This document shows positions 35,711 to 42,757 of a stretch of 64,000 nucleotides of DNA, in pieces. The notes under the pieces were generated by a model. That model saw only the letters and a program-made list of their open reading frames with translations, was not told the origin of the DNA and did not search any database. The translations under genes were made by a program, and so were the position numbers. Location of the stretch: NCBI RefSeq assembly GCF_029892565.1, contig NZ_JARXVH010000004.1, forward strand, positions 62,001-126,000, written 5' to 3'. This stretch comes from Streptomyces pseudovenezuelae. Its GTDB lineage: Bacteria > Actinomycetota > Actinomycetes > Streptomycetales > Streptomycetaceae. Positions within the stretch are counted from its first letter, which is position 1. The number at the start of each line of letters is the position of its first letter.

Positions 35711-37015
35711 GTGCCGTCCGCTTCCTCCCCTTCCCCCGTTCCCTCTGTTCCGTCAAGCCTGTGGCGGGGCCGCGACTTCCGCAGCCTCTGGGTCGGCCAG
35801 ACGGCCTCCCAACTCGGCGAACACACAAGCCTGTTGGTGCTTCCGCTCTTTGCCGTCCTGACACTGGACGCCGGCGCCGGCCAGTTGGGTGCCCTCCGCG
35901 CGGTGGGACAGGCGCCGATTCTGTTGCTCTCGCTCTTCGTCGGCGCGTGGGTGGACAGTTGGCGTACCCGCACGGTGATGGTGCTGGCGGATGCCGGCCG
36001 GACCCTGGCACTGGGCGCCGCCGCCGTGACCGGCATGCTCGGCCTGCTCGGCCTGCCCGCCCTGTTCGCGGTCGCCTTCGCCGTCGGCGTCCTGTCCGTG
36101 TTCTTCGACGTGGCCTACCAGGCGTCTCTCGTACGGCTGGTGACACGCGATCAGTTGGTACGGGGCAACAGCGCCCTCGAAGGCAGCCGGTCCGCGGCAC
36201 AGATCGGCGGTCCCGCCCTCGGCGGCACGTTGGTGTCCCTGCTGTCGGCGCCGATCGCCGCCGCCTCCAGCGCGCTGTTCTTCGCGCTGTCGTTCCTGTC
36301 GATCCGCCGGATCCGGCACTGCGAATCGCTCCCGGAGCGCACGCAACGTCCCCCGCGCATAAGGTGCCGGATCCACGAGGGCCTCCGGTTCGTCATCGGC
36401 GACCCCTCGCTGCGGACCGTATGCCTCGCCTCGGCCGCCTTCCAGTTCTCCTTCGCGGCCACGATGACCGGCTACCTGCTCTACCTCCCACGGGAGTTGC
36501 ACCTGTCGGGCACCGCCGTCGGCCTGGCGCTCGCGGCGACGGGACCGGGCGCGCTCCTGGGCTCGGTGCTGGCCGCGCGCCTGCCGCGCCGGTTCGGCCA
36601 CGGCCCGGTGCTTGTGTCCGCGGCGGCACTCGGCGACGGCGCGTTCCTGTGCGTACCCGCGCTGCACGGCTCCTCCGCGCTGACGGTTGCCGCGCTCCTC
36701 GCGGTCGGCTTCGTGTTCGGGGCCGGCGGCCAGTTGGTGAACGTCACGGTGATGACCGTCCGGCAGGCGGTCACTCCGGACGGGATGCAGGCACGCGTGG
36801 CCGCGACGATCACGTTCGCCGGCATGGGGATGACCCCGCTCGGCTCCCTCCTCGGCGGATTCCTGGCGGAGGAGTGGACCTTGCGTACCAGTCTCCTGGT
36901 GACGGCTGCGGCAATGCTGCTCTCCCCCGTGCTGATGGCGCTCTCCCCACTCGCACGCCTGGGCCGGACGCTTCCGGCCCCCGCGGGATGCGCCGCCGCT
37001 CCACGCTCCCCCTGA
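35711..37015 (+). CDS. MFS transporter, MFS_3 (enterobactin-exporter-like) group
   Basis: A 434-aa, ~12-TM exporter. RDFRSLWVGQTASQLGEHTS and VGAWVDSWRTRTVMVLAD (loop 2-3) are typical of MFS_3 efflux proteins; DVAYQASLVRLVTRDQLVRG with NSALEGSRSAAQIGGPALGG is the central signature. The substrate is unknown. GTG at 35711 follows GAGGACTCC. It stands between two TetR modules; the region before it (35503-35710) holds only the possible leader peptide. Confidence 0.85.
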   Translation: MPSASSPSPVPSVPSSLWRGRDFRSLWVGQTASQLGEHTSLLVLPLFAVLTLDAGAGQLGALRAVGQAPILLLSLFVGAWVDSWRTRTVMVLADAGRTLALGAAAVTGMLGLLGLPALFAVAFAVGVLSVFFDVAYQASLVRLVTRDQLVRGNSALEGSRSAAQIGGPALGGTLVSLLSAPIAAASSALFFALSFLSIRRIRHCESLPERTQRPPRIRCRIHEGLRFVIGDPSLRTVCLASAAFQFSFAATMTGYLLYLPRELHLSGTAVGLALAATGPGALLGSVLAARLPRRFGHGPVLVSAAALGDGAFLCVPALHGSSALTVAALLAVGFVFGAGGQLVNVTVMTVRQAVTPDGMQARVAATITFAGMGMTPLGSLLGGFLAEEWTLRTSLLVTAAAMLLSPVLMALSPLARLGRTLPAPAGCAAAPRSP

Positions 37016-37029
37016 TCGCCTCCACCTTC

Positions 37030-37045
37030 TGGACTTGCTAGTCCA
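37030..37045. promoter_or_regulatory. Operator upstream of SDR gene (TGGACT-N4-AGTCCA)
   Basis: TGGACTTGCTAGTCCA is a perfect 6-bp inverted repeat. The same half-sites with the same 4-bp gap recur at 38635-38650 in front of a TetR gene, identifying both as targets of that regulator. Confidence 0.75.
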
Positions 37046-37140
37046 TTTTTTCCGAAGCACAGTGGCACCCGCGTCCTGGCCGCCCCACCACCCAGGGCCC
37101 GGTTCGGATTGACGGTGGAGAACAAGCAACGGAGTGGAAC

Positions 37141-37905
37141 ATGTCGATGCGGCTTGCGGGCAAGACCGCCCTGGTGACCGGAGCGACCAGCAACATCGGG
37201 CGGGCGACCGCGGAGGCCTTCGCCGCCCAGGGGGCACACGTCGCCGTATCCGGCCGCAGCGCCGAGCGGGGCGAGGAGGTCGTCGACGGCATCCGTGCCC
37301 GCGGCGGCCGCGCCGACTTCGTACGGGCCGACCTGGACGGCAGCGCCGCCGCCTCACAGGCGCTGGCCCAGGAGGCGACGCGGGTCCTCGGCGGCCGAAT
37401 CGACGTTCTGGTCAACAACGCCGGCATCTACCCCGGCGACACCACGGCGGCCACCGACGAGAAGACCTTCGACCAGGTCTACGCCGTGAACGTGAAGGCA
37501 CCGTTCTTCCTGACCGCGGCCGTCGCCCCCGCCATGGTGGCGGCCGGCGGCGGGGCGATCATCAACCTGGGCTCCTGGGTCGCCCGCCTGGGCATCCCGA
37601 TCGGCGCGCTCTACAGCTCCACCAAGGGCGCCATGGAGACGCTGACCCGGGCCTGGGCGGCGGAGTTCGGGCCGCAGGGAGTACGGGTGAACGCGATCTC
37701 CCCGGGCGTGGTGCAGACGCCCGCGCCGGGTCGGGCCCACCCCGCCGAGATCATGATGAAGGGCACACCCGCGGGCGCGATGGGCACTCCGGACGCCGTC
37801 GCGAACGCGGCTGTGTACCTGGCCGCCGACGAGTCTTCATTCGTGCACGGCATCGTGCTCGACGTCGACGGCGGTCGTACGACCGCGGCTGTCATCGCGG
37901 GCTGA
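37141..37905 (+). CDS. Short-chain dehydrogenase/reductase (SDR)
   Basis: A 254-aa classical SDR: the cofactor motif ALVTGATSNIGRATAEAFAA (TGxxxxIG), NNAGIYPG, catalytic INLGSW, ALYSSTKGAMETL (Tyr-x3-Lys) and PGVVQTPAP. It reduces or oxidises an unknown carbonyl/alcohol with NAD(P). ATG at 37141 follows CGGAGTGGAAC. A perfect palindrome upstream (37030-37045) matches the operator of the TetR gene downstream, so this gene is probably its target. Confidence 0.92.
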   Translation: MSMRLAGKTALVTGATSNIGRATAEAFAAQGAHVAVSGRSAERGEEVVDGIRARGGRADFVRADLDGSAAASQALAQEATRVLGGRIDVLVNNAGIYPGDTTAATDEKTFDQVYAVNVKAPFFLTAAVAPAMVAAGGGAIINLGSWVARLGIPIGALYSSTKGAMETLTRAWAAEFGPQGVRVNAISPGVVQTPAPGRAHPAEIMMKGTPAGAMGTPDAVANAAVYLAADESSFVHGIVLDVDGGRTTAAVIAG

Positions 37906-37995
37906 GGCGCGGCACGGGTCCGAGGGCGCCGGGGAGCAGGGCGGTTTCACTGAAGCCGCCCGCCCCCGCCTCCACCCTCGCCCCACCCCGCCAGG

Positions 37996-38616
37996 TCACG
38001 CCATGACACTGCCACTGCCACTGCCCGCGCGCCGCAGATCCGCGATCCCTTGATCAAGAGCGGCCCGCAGGTGGGTGGACTGCCCCGTCGACAACAGGAT
38101 CGACACGCCCCCTTGGATCGCGGCCAGCAGCGCCGCGGCCCTCGTGTCGACATCGAGGTCGGCGGGCAGCCTGCCACCGGCCTGCAGCGCCCGGATGCCT
38201 CTCGCCAGACTCTCCTGCCAACGGCACGTCAGCTCGATCACGATCGCCCGCATCCCGGGAGTCGAACGCCCGACCTGAAGAAACAGTGACCCGAGCGGAC
38301 ACTGCTCCCCCTGCGCCTCGTAGCGCTCGATCACCACGTCCCGCCACCGCCCCCAGGCCTCCCACGAGTCGAGGCAACCCAGATACGGCTGCTGGTCCTC
38401 CAGCACCCGATCCGCCTCGAACTGGGCCACCGCGACGAGGAGTTCGTCCTTGCCCGCCGGGAAGTAGTGGAACAGCTGGCTCTTGCTGGTGCGGGTCCGC
38501 GCCATGACGTCGTCCAGCGTCGCCGAGCCCACGCCCTTCTCCCGCAACACCGCCGCGGCCCCCTCGACGATGCGGCTACGCGTCGCCCTCCCCTTCGCCG
38601 TCAGCTCACCGGGCAT
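37996..38616 (-). CDS. TetR-family regulator of the SDR module
   Basis: A 206-aa TetR regulator with HTH RIVEGAAAVLREKGVGSATL through RTRTSKSQLFHYFPAGKDEL. The C-terminal domain resembles the TetR_C_6/LmrA-YxaF-like group (GCLDSWEAWGRWRDVV). ATG at 38616 follows GGGGAGTTGTGGC; the open frame extends upstream but lacks resemblance. A perfect operator lies just upstream (38633-38652), and its twin is before the SDR gene, so it very likely represses itself and the SDR in response to a ligand. Confidence 0.92.
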   Translation of the reverse strand: MPGELTAKGRATRSRIVEGAAAVLREKGVGSATLDDVMARTRTSKSQLFHYFPAGKDELLVAVAQFEADRVLEDQQPYLGCLDSWEAWGRWRDVVIERYEAQGEQCPLGSLFLQVGRSTPGMRAIVIELTCRWQESLARGIRALQAGGRLPADLDVDTRAAALLAAIQGGVSILLSTGQSTHLRAALDQGIADLRRAGSGSGSVMA

Positions 38617-38632
38617 GCCACAACTCCCCAAA

Positions 38633-38652
38633 AGTGGACTATCCAGTCCACT
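38633..38652. promoter_or_regulatory. Operator upstream of TetR gene
   Basis: AGTGGACT (38633-38640) and AGTCCACT (38645-38652) are perfect inverted repeats around ATCC, 17 bp before the TetR start. The inner TGGACT-N4-AGTCCA is shared with 37030-37045. Confidence 0.8.
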
Positions 38653-38715
38653 GTACGGCCACACCCGTTCGCATGAACCCGCCGAAGGAACTCGCATCCC
38701 AAATTCGAACAGGCG

Positions 38716-38721
38716 TACCAT
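38716..38721 (+). promoter_or_regulatory. -10 box of a leaderless transcript
   Basis: TACCAT is followed by six bases and then GTG at 38728; no Shine-Dalgarno is present. Confidence 0.5.
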
Positions 38722-38727
38722 TGCACC

Positions 38728-39063
38728 GTGGCTACGACCTACGACTTTCCGAGTGACCTCCTCGCCGGTCAGGAGGAGCTGCATCAGGTCCGGTCCGAGC
38801 TGTCGGCCCTGCTCAAGCGGCTGCCCTGGTCGGTCGTACCCCTCGACGGCTTCAGCGACGAGGGCGGCTGGCGCAAGGTGGAACGCCCCGCCTCCCCCGG
38901 CTGGACGTCCGACGAACAGGCCGAGGTGGAGAAGCTCCGCCAACGCGAACACGAACTGGCCGTCTTCGTCACCACCCACCGCTTCTGGGTGGAGATCACG
39001 GAGGGGGAGCGCGTCCAGGCACGGACGAGGCTGAAGCATGCACGCGGGGACGAGAGCAACTGA
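38728..39063 (+). CDS. Conserved hypothetical protein
   Basis: A 111-aa soluble protein, largely helical: LAGQEELHQVRSELSALLKR, then RLPWSVVPLDGFSDEGGW and DEQAEVEKLRQREHELAVFV. I recognise no domain. It appears leaderless (TACCAT box 6 nt before GTG). A strong hairpin follows its stop. Confidence 0.72.
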   Translation: MATTYDFPSDLLAGQEELHQVRSELSALLKRLPWSVVPLDGFSDEGGWRKVERPASPGWTSDEQAEVEKLRQREHELAVFVTTHRFWVEITEGERVQARTRLKHARGDESN

Positions 39064-39079
39064 CGCGCCCTCGAACATA

Positions 39080-39110
39080 GAAGGCCCCGACCGATACGGT
39101 CGGGGCCTTC
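39080..39110. terminator. Strong bidirectional hairpin
   Basis: GAAGGCCCCGACCG and CGGTCGGGGCCTTC form a perfect 14-bp stem with a 3-nt loop (ATA). It separates the hypothetical gene (plus) from the tRNA (minus) and probably terminates both. Confidence 0.88.
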
Positions 39111-39126
39111 TCATGTCATTCCGATG

Positions 39127-39198
<72 letters not shown>

Positions 39199-39379
39199 GG
39201 GACAAGACGAGTCGACAGCCTACCTTGCCGGAGGCACTGCCCCGCAAACGCGTATCGGCGTCTCAGGGATCACCCGGGGGTTATCCCCACCCCCGATCCG
39301 GGAGCGGCCCGGATCCCCCCTCGGCCCCCCGCTCCGTACGGTCGTAGAGCCTGCACAACTGCCTCAGGGGGAGCCCGTC

Positions 39380-40165
39380 ATGGACCGCATGTCCACCGCC
39401 CGTACCCGTACCGCCCGTACCGCCGTCGCCATCGGAGCCGTCGCTCTTCTGGTCGGGGGCGCCACCGCCTGTGGGGCGTCCGCCGGGGACGACAAGGATC
39501 CTGATCACCGGACGTTCGCGTTGGAGGGGAAGACGCTCACCGTCGATTCCGACGACTCGGCGTTGGAGATCGTCGCGGCGGACTCGAACGCGGCGGGGAA
39601 GGTCGAGGTGACGCGGTGGTTCCAGGGGAGCGTCGCCATCGGTAAGGATCCCAAGGTGAGCTGGTCCATGAAGGGTGACCGGCTGGTGCTGAGGATGACG
39701 TGCAGCGGGGTCGTCGCCGACTGTGAGGCCAAGCATCGGATCGAGGTGCCGCGCGGGGTCGCCGTGAAGGTCGAGGACGGGGACGGGAGTGTGCGGGCCC
39801 GTGGGTTCCAGGACGCGTTGAATATTCGTACGAGTGATGGGTCCGTGCATGTGACCGACTCCAGCGGGCCGCTTCAGCTGCGGACCGGCGACGGGTCCGT
39901 GCACGCCGACGTCTCCTCGCGGCGGGTGCGTACGCAGACCGGTGACGGGTCCGTCCACCTCGAACTGGGCGCCGTACCGGACCTGGTGGAGTCCCGCTCC
40001 GGCGACGGCTCCGTCACCATCGCGCTGCCGCGTGCCTCGTACCGTGTGACCACCGACACCGGCGACGGGTCGGTGGACGTGTCGGTGCCCCGCGACAGCG
40101 GCAGCCCGCATGTGGTGACCGCCCACACCGGTGACGGAAAAGTCACCCTGGAGACCGCGAACTAA
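39380..40165 (+). CDS. DUF4097-family putative lipoprotein with GDGSV repeats
   Basis: A 261-aa exported protein. The N-terminus has a basic region, a hydrophobic helix (AVAIGAVALLVGGATAC) and a lipobox-like ATAC with Cys31, so it is probably lipid-anchored. The rest is a DUF4097-type right-handed beta structure. From about residue 134, seven units built on [GS]DGSV recur every ~19 residues (GDGSVRARG, SDGSVHVTD, GDGSVHADV, GDGSVHLEL, GDGSVTIAL, GDGSVDVSV, GDGKVTLET). Function unknown; DUF4097 proteins are often surface-associated. Confidence 0.85.
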   Translation: MDRMSTARTRTARTAVAIGAVALLVGGATACGASAGDDKDPDHRTFALEGKTLTVDSDDSALEIVAADSNAAGKVEVTRWFQGSVAIGKDPKVSWSMKGDRLVLRMTCSGVVADCEAKHRIEVPRGVAVKVEDGDGSVRARGFQDALNIRTSDGSVHVTDSSGPLQLRTGDGSVHADVSSRRVRTQTGDGSVHLELGAVPDLVESRSGDGSVTIALPRASYRVTTDTGDGSVDVSVPRDSGSPHVVTAHTGDGKVTLETAN

Positions 40166-40252
40166 CCGGCCCGTGTGTTCGTCCTTAACCGGTGGGAGAA
40201 TGAAACGAGACACCGGTAACGGTAAGGACGGATGACAGCTCGGGAGAGGCAT

Positions 40253-41602
40253 GTGACGGCGACACCTGGGAAGCCGTACTCGCCGTCGGTGCGGGACACC
40301 CTCACCCTCCTCGCGCTGCCGCTGGTCGTCGCTCTCGCGCTGCCCGCCGCGTTCGCCGGTGGCGGTACGCGGCGCTGGTTCGGTGGCCGGGCCGAGAGCC
40401 AGCGGGCCGAGGCGCAGGCCGCGAAGGACGCGGCGGCGGCCGCCTTCTACGAGCTGGACACCGCCCAGCGGGATCTGCGGATCTCGATAGAGACCATCAC
40501 GGCCGTGGACGACTCGCCGGCCGCCCGGCGCGTGGTCGCTGACTTCGAGGCGCTGGGGCGGCGCATCGACGAGGCCAGCCAGCAGTACATCGAGGCTGTC
40601 GACGCGCACGACCTGGACCGGGACGAGCTGGAGGCGTCGGTCGCGGCCCACGCGCGGACCGAGCTGACCAAGGCCAAGGACGAGCTGGCGAACGTCAAGC
40701 GCGAGCTGGACCGCTTCGGCGACAGCCTCGGGCCGCTGATCGGCAAGGCCGAGACCCAGCTGGCCCGCCTGGCCCCGGCGGTCGAACGGGCCCGGCAGGG
40801 CCTGCTCGCCGCGTCGAACGCCCTGGACGCAGTACGGGAGTCGGGGCTGCGCGCCGACGACCTCGCCGCCCGGCTCGCCGCCCTCGCCCCCGAGCTGACC
40901 AAGCTCAACCAGGGCGCGGGGCAGCACGGCGTGCCGGAGACCCTGGAGCGGGCCGAGCGGGTGGCGCGGGAGGCCGAGGGCGTCCGGGTGGAGGCCGAGC
41001 GGCTGCCGGAGAAGGCCGCCGAGATCGACCACCGGCTGGTCTCGCTGCGCACGCGCGCGCAGGCGCTGACCACCCGTGCCGGGCAGGTCGATCCGGTGCT
41101 GAGCGAGTTGCGCCGCCGGTTCACCGCGGCCTGCTGGCAGGACCTCCAGCACGTGCCCGACCAGGCCGGGGAGAACGTACGGCAGGCGGAGCTGAAGCTG
41201 AAGGAGGCGCAGTCGGCGCGGGACGCCCAGCGCTGGCCGGACGCGACCGCGCTGCTGTCGACGGTCCGCGCGCTGCTGAACACGACGGACGAGTCGGTCT
41301 CGGCCGCCGGCGACCGGCTGCGCCGGCTCAACGCCGTGCAGAAGGATCCGCAGCAGGAGATCGACCGTACGCGCTTCGCCATCCGGGACGCCCAGCGCCT
41401 GGCCATGACCGGCCGCAACACCCCCGACCCCCGCCAGGCCCGCCCGCTGGACGAGGCCGTGGCCCGGCTGGATCGCGCGATCACCACCCTGGAGGGCCGC
41501 CACCCCGACTACTGGCACTTCCTGACGGAGACGGAAGCGGTACGGCAGTCGGTGGCGCGCGTGGTCGCGCAGATCCGGGAGGAGCGCGGGGGCGTCCACT
41601 GA
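40253..41602 (+). CDS. Membrane-anchored coiled-coil protein
   Basis: A 449-aa protein with one N-terminal membrane helix (LTLLALPLVVALALPAAFAG) followed by ~400 residues of Ala/Glu/Arg/Leu-rich helical coiled coil (AESQRAEAQAAKDAAAAAFY, ELTKAKDELANVKRELDRFG, REAEGVRVEAERLPEKAAEI). It resembles uncharacterised TPM/coiled-coil proteins of actinomycetes. GTG at 40253 has GGGAGAGGCAT upstream; ATG at 40232 is also possible. Function unknown, perhaps an envelope scaffold. Confidence 0.72.
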   Translation: MTATPGKPYSPSVRDTLTLLALPLVVALALPAAFAGGGTRRWFGGRAESQRAEAQAAKDAAAAAFYELDTAQRDLRISIETITAVDDSPAARRVVADFEALGRRIDEASQQYIEAVDAHDLDRDELEASVAAHARTELTKAKDELANVKRELDRFGDSLGPLIGKAETQLARLAPAVERARQGLLAASNALDAVRESGLRADDLAARLAALAPELTKLNQGAGQHGVPETLERAERVAREAEGVRVEAERLPEKAAEIDHRLVSLRTRAQALTTRAGQVDPVLSELRRRFTAACWQDLQHVPDQAGENVRQAELKLKEAQSARDAQRWPDATALLSTVRALLNTTDESVSAAGDRLRRLNAVQKDPQQEIDRTRFAIRDAQRLAMTGRNTPDPRQARPLDEAVARLDRAITTLEGRHPDYWHFLTETEAVRQSVARVVAQIREERGGVH

Positions 41603-41684
41603 GAGTGGTACGACTCCCTTGGAGTGCGTACGGCTGTCTCTCTCGCTGTCTCCGATGCGGCTACGTCGATCCCGCGCCGCCGGT

Positions 41685-41690
41685 TAACCT
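41685..41690 (+). promoter_or_regulatory. -10 box of a leaderless transcript
   Basis: TAACCT is followed by six bases and then ATG at 41697, with no Shine-Dalgarno. Confidence 0.55.
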
Positions 41691-41696
41691 GTGCGC

Positions 41697-41912
41697 ATGC
41701 CTCGCTACGAGTACCGCTGCCGTACCTGCGGCGACACGTTCGAACTGAATCGCCCGATGGCCGAGTCGGCCGCGCCCGCCGACTGTCCGGCCGGCCACGA
41801 CGACACGGTGAAGCTGCTGTCGACGGTGGCCGTGGGCGGCGGCTCCAAGTCCGCCCCCGCGCCCCAGACGGGCGGCGGAGGCGGTTGCTGCGGTGGGGGC
41901 TGCTGCTCCTGA
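41697..41912 (+). CDS. FmdB-family zinc ribbon protein
   Basis: A 71-aa protein: MPRYEYRCRTCGDTFELNRP is the FmdB/CxxC_CxxC_SSSS zinc-ribbon start, with a second Cys/His pair in DCPAGHDD. The tail is Gly/Cys-rich (GGGGGCCGGGCCS). Role unknown, perhaps a regulatory or assembly mini-protein. Confidence 0.9.
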   Translation: MPRYEYRCRTCGDTFELNRPMAESAAPADCPAGHDDTVKLLSTVAVGGGSKSAPAPQTGGGGGCCGGGCCS

Positions 41913-41929
41913 CCGTTGGCAATTGGCCG

Positions 41930-42757
41930 TTAGCCGTTGGCCGTTGGCCGAGCGCCCCCGGACGCCTTCAAGAACTCTCGGAGGATCCGCTCCCCGGCCA
42001 GGACACCTCGCTCGGGCAGGGCGGTGATGCCGGGGGCCGTGAACTCGGTTTCGGCCAACTCCCCGTGTCCCGGGCGCCAGCCGCGATCCGCGGCGAGCAG
42101 CAGGTCGGCGTCGAGGAGTGAGTCCCCGGCGGCCAGCGTCAGTTCGGCGCCGGTGCGGCGGGCCACCTCGTGCATGGCGGCGCTCTTGGTGAGCGGCTTG
42201 GGGACGGCGTAGATCTTGCGGCCCTGCAGGGACACCGTCCAGCCGCGGTTCTCCGCCCAGGCCGCGAGTTCCTTCACCCATTCCTCGGGCAGCAGTTCGC
42301 GTTCGACGACGAGGTAGGCGAACAGGTCCTCGGCGTTGCGCTGCTTGCGCAGCCAGAGGGGGTCGGCGGTAGCCGCGAGGTAGTCCTCGATCTCCGCCAG
42401 CGGGGCGCACTCGTCGGCCAGTCGCGCCGTCACGCGGGCATGCCAGTCGGGGTCGGAGACGCCGTCGACGAGCAGGTGGCCGCCGTTGCCGCAGATCGCG
42501 TACTTCGGTTCGGGGCCGGGCAGGTTGATGCGCTGGTACTGCTTACGGGTCCGGGTCGTCGTCGGGACGAAGACCGCCGCGTCGCCGAGTTCGGTGAGCA
42601 GTCCGGCCGCCGTCTCCGTCATGAAGGACAGCGGTCTGCTCTCGTGCACCTCGACGCAGAGCAGCCGGGGTGCCCGGGCGTCGGGCATGGTCAGCGCGAG
42701 GGCGCCCGCGGAGTAGATGAGCGTACGGTCGAGGTCGCTCGCCACCAGTACCGGCAT
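41930..42757 (-). CDS. HAD hydrolase of the Ter biosynthetic module
   Basis: A 275-aa HAD phosphatase of the Cof/trehalose-phosphatase-like branch: VASDLDRTLIYSAG (motif I), VPTTTRTRKQYQRI (motif II), KSAAMHEVA with Lys, and LAAGDSLLDADLLLAAD (motif IV). Its ATG overlaps the stop of the phosphoribosyltransferase gene by one base (TGATG), so translation is coupled. HAD enzymes of this kind are part of the tellurium-resistance-linked biosynthetic cassette, where they probably dephosphorylate a nucleoside-like intermediate. The last residues (RPTANG) come from a GGCCGTT tandem tract. Confidence 0.88.
   Translation of the reverse strand: MPVLVASDLDRTLIYSAGALALTMPDARAPRLLCVEVHESRPLSFMTETAAGLLTELGDAAVFVPTTTRTRKQYQRINLPGPEPKYAICGNGGHLLVDGVSDPDWHARVTARLADECAPLAEIEDYLAATADPLWLRKQRNAEDLFAYLVVERELLPEEWVKELAAWAENRGWTVSLQGRKIYAVPKPLTKSAAMHEVARRTGAELTLAAGDSLLDADLLLAADRGWRPGHGELAETEFTAPGITALPERGVLAGERILREFLKASGGARPTANG

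Noticed and set aside
39281..41599. 772-aa minus-strand frame over the DUF4097 and coiled-coil genes
   Set aside because: Composition is Arg/Gly/Gln-rich and it also spans the intergenic gap; the plus-strand proteins have signal peptide, lipobox and repeats.
41915..41960. Tandem GGCCGTT/TTAGCCGTTGG repeats as a CRISPR-like array
   Set aside because: Units are 7-8 nt without spacers; this is a simple tandem tract at the end of the HAD gene.
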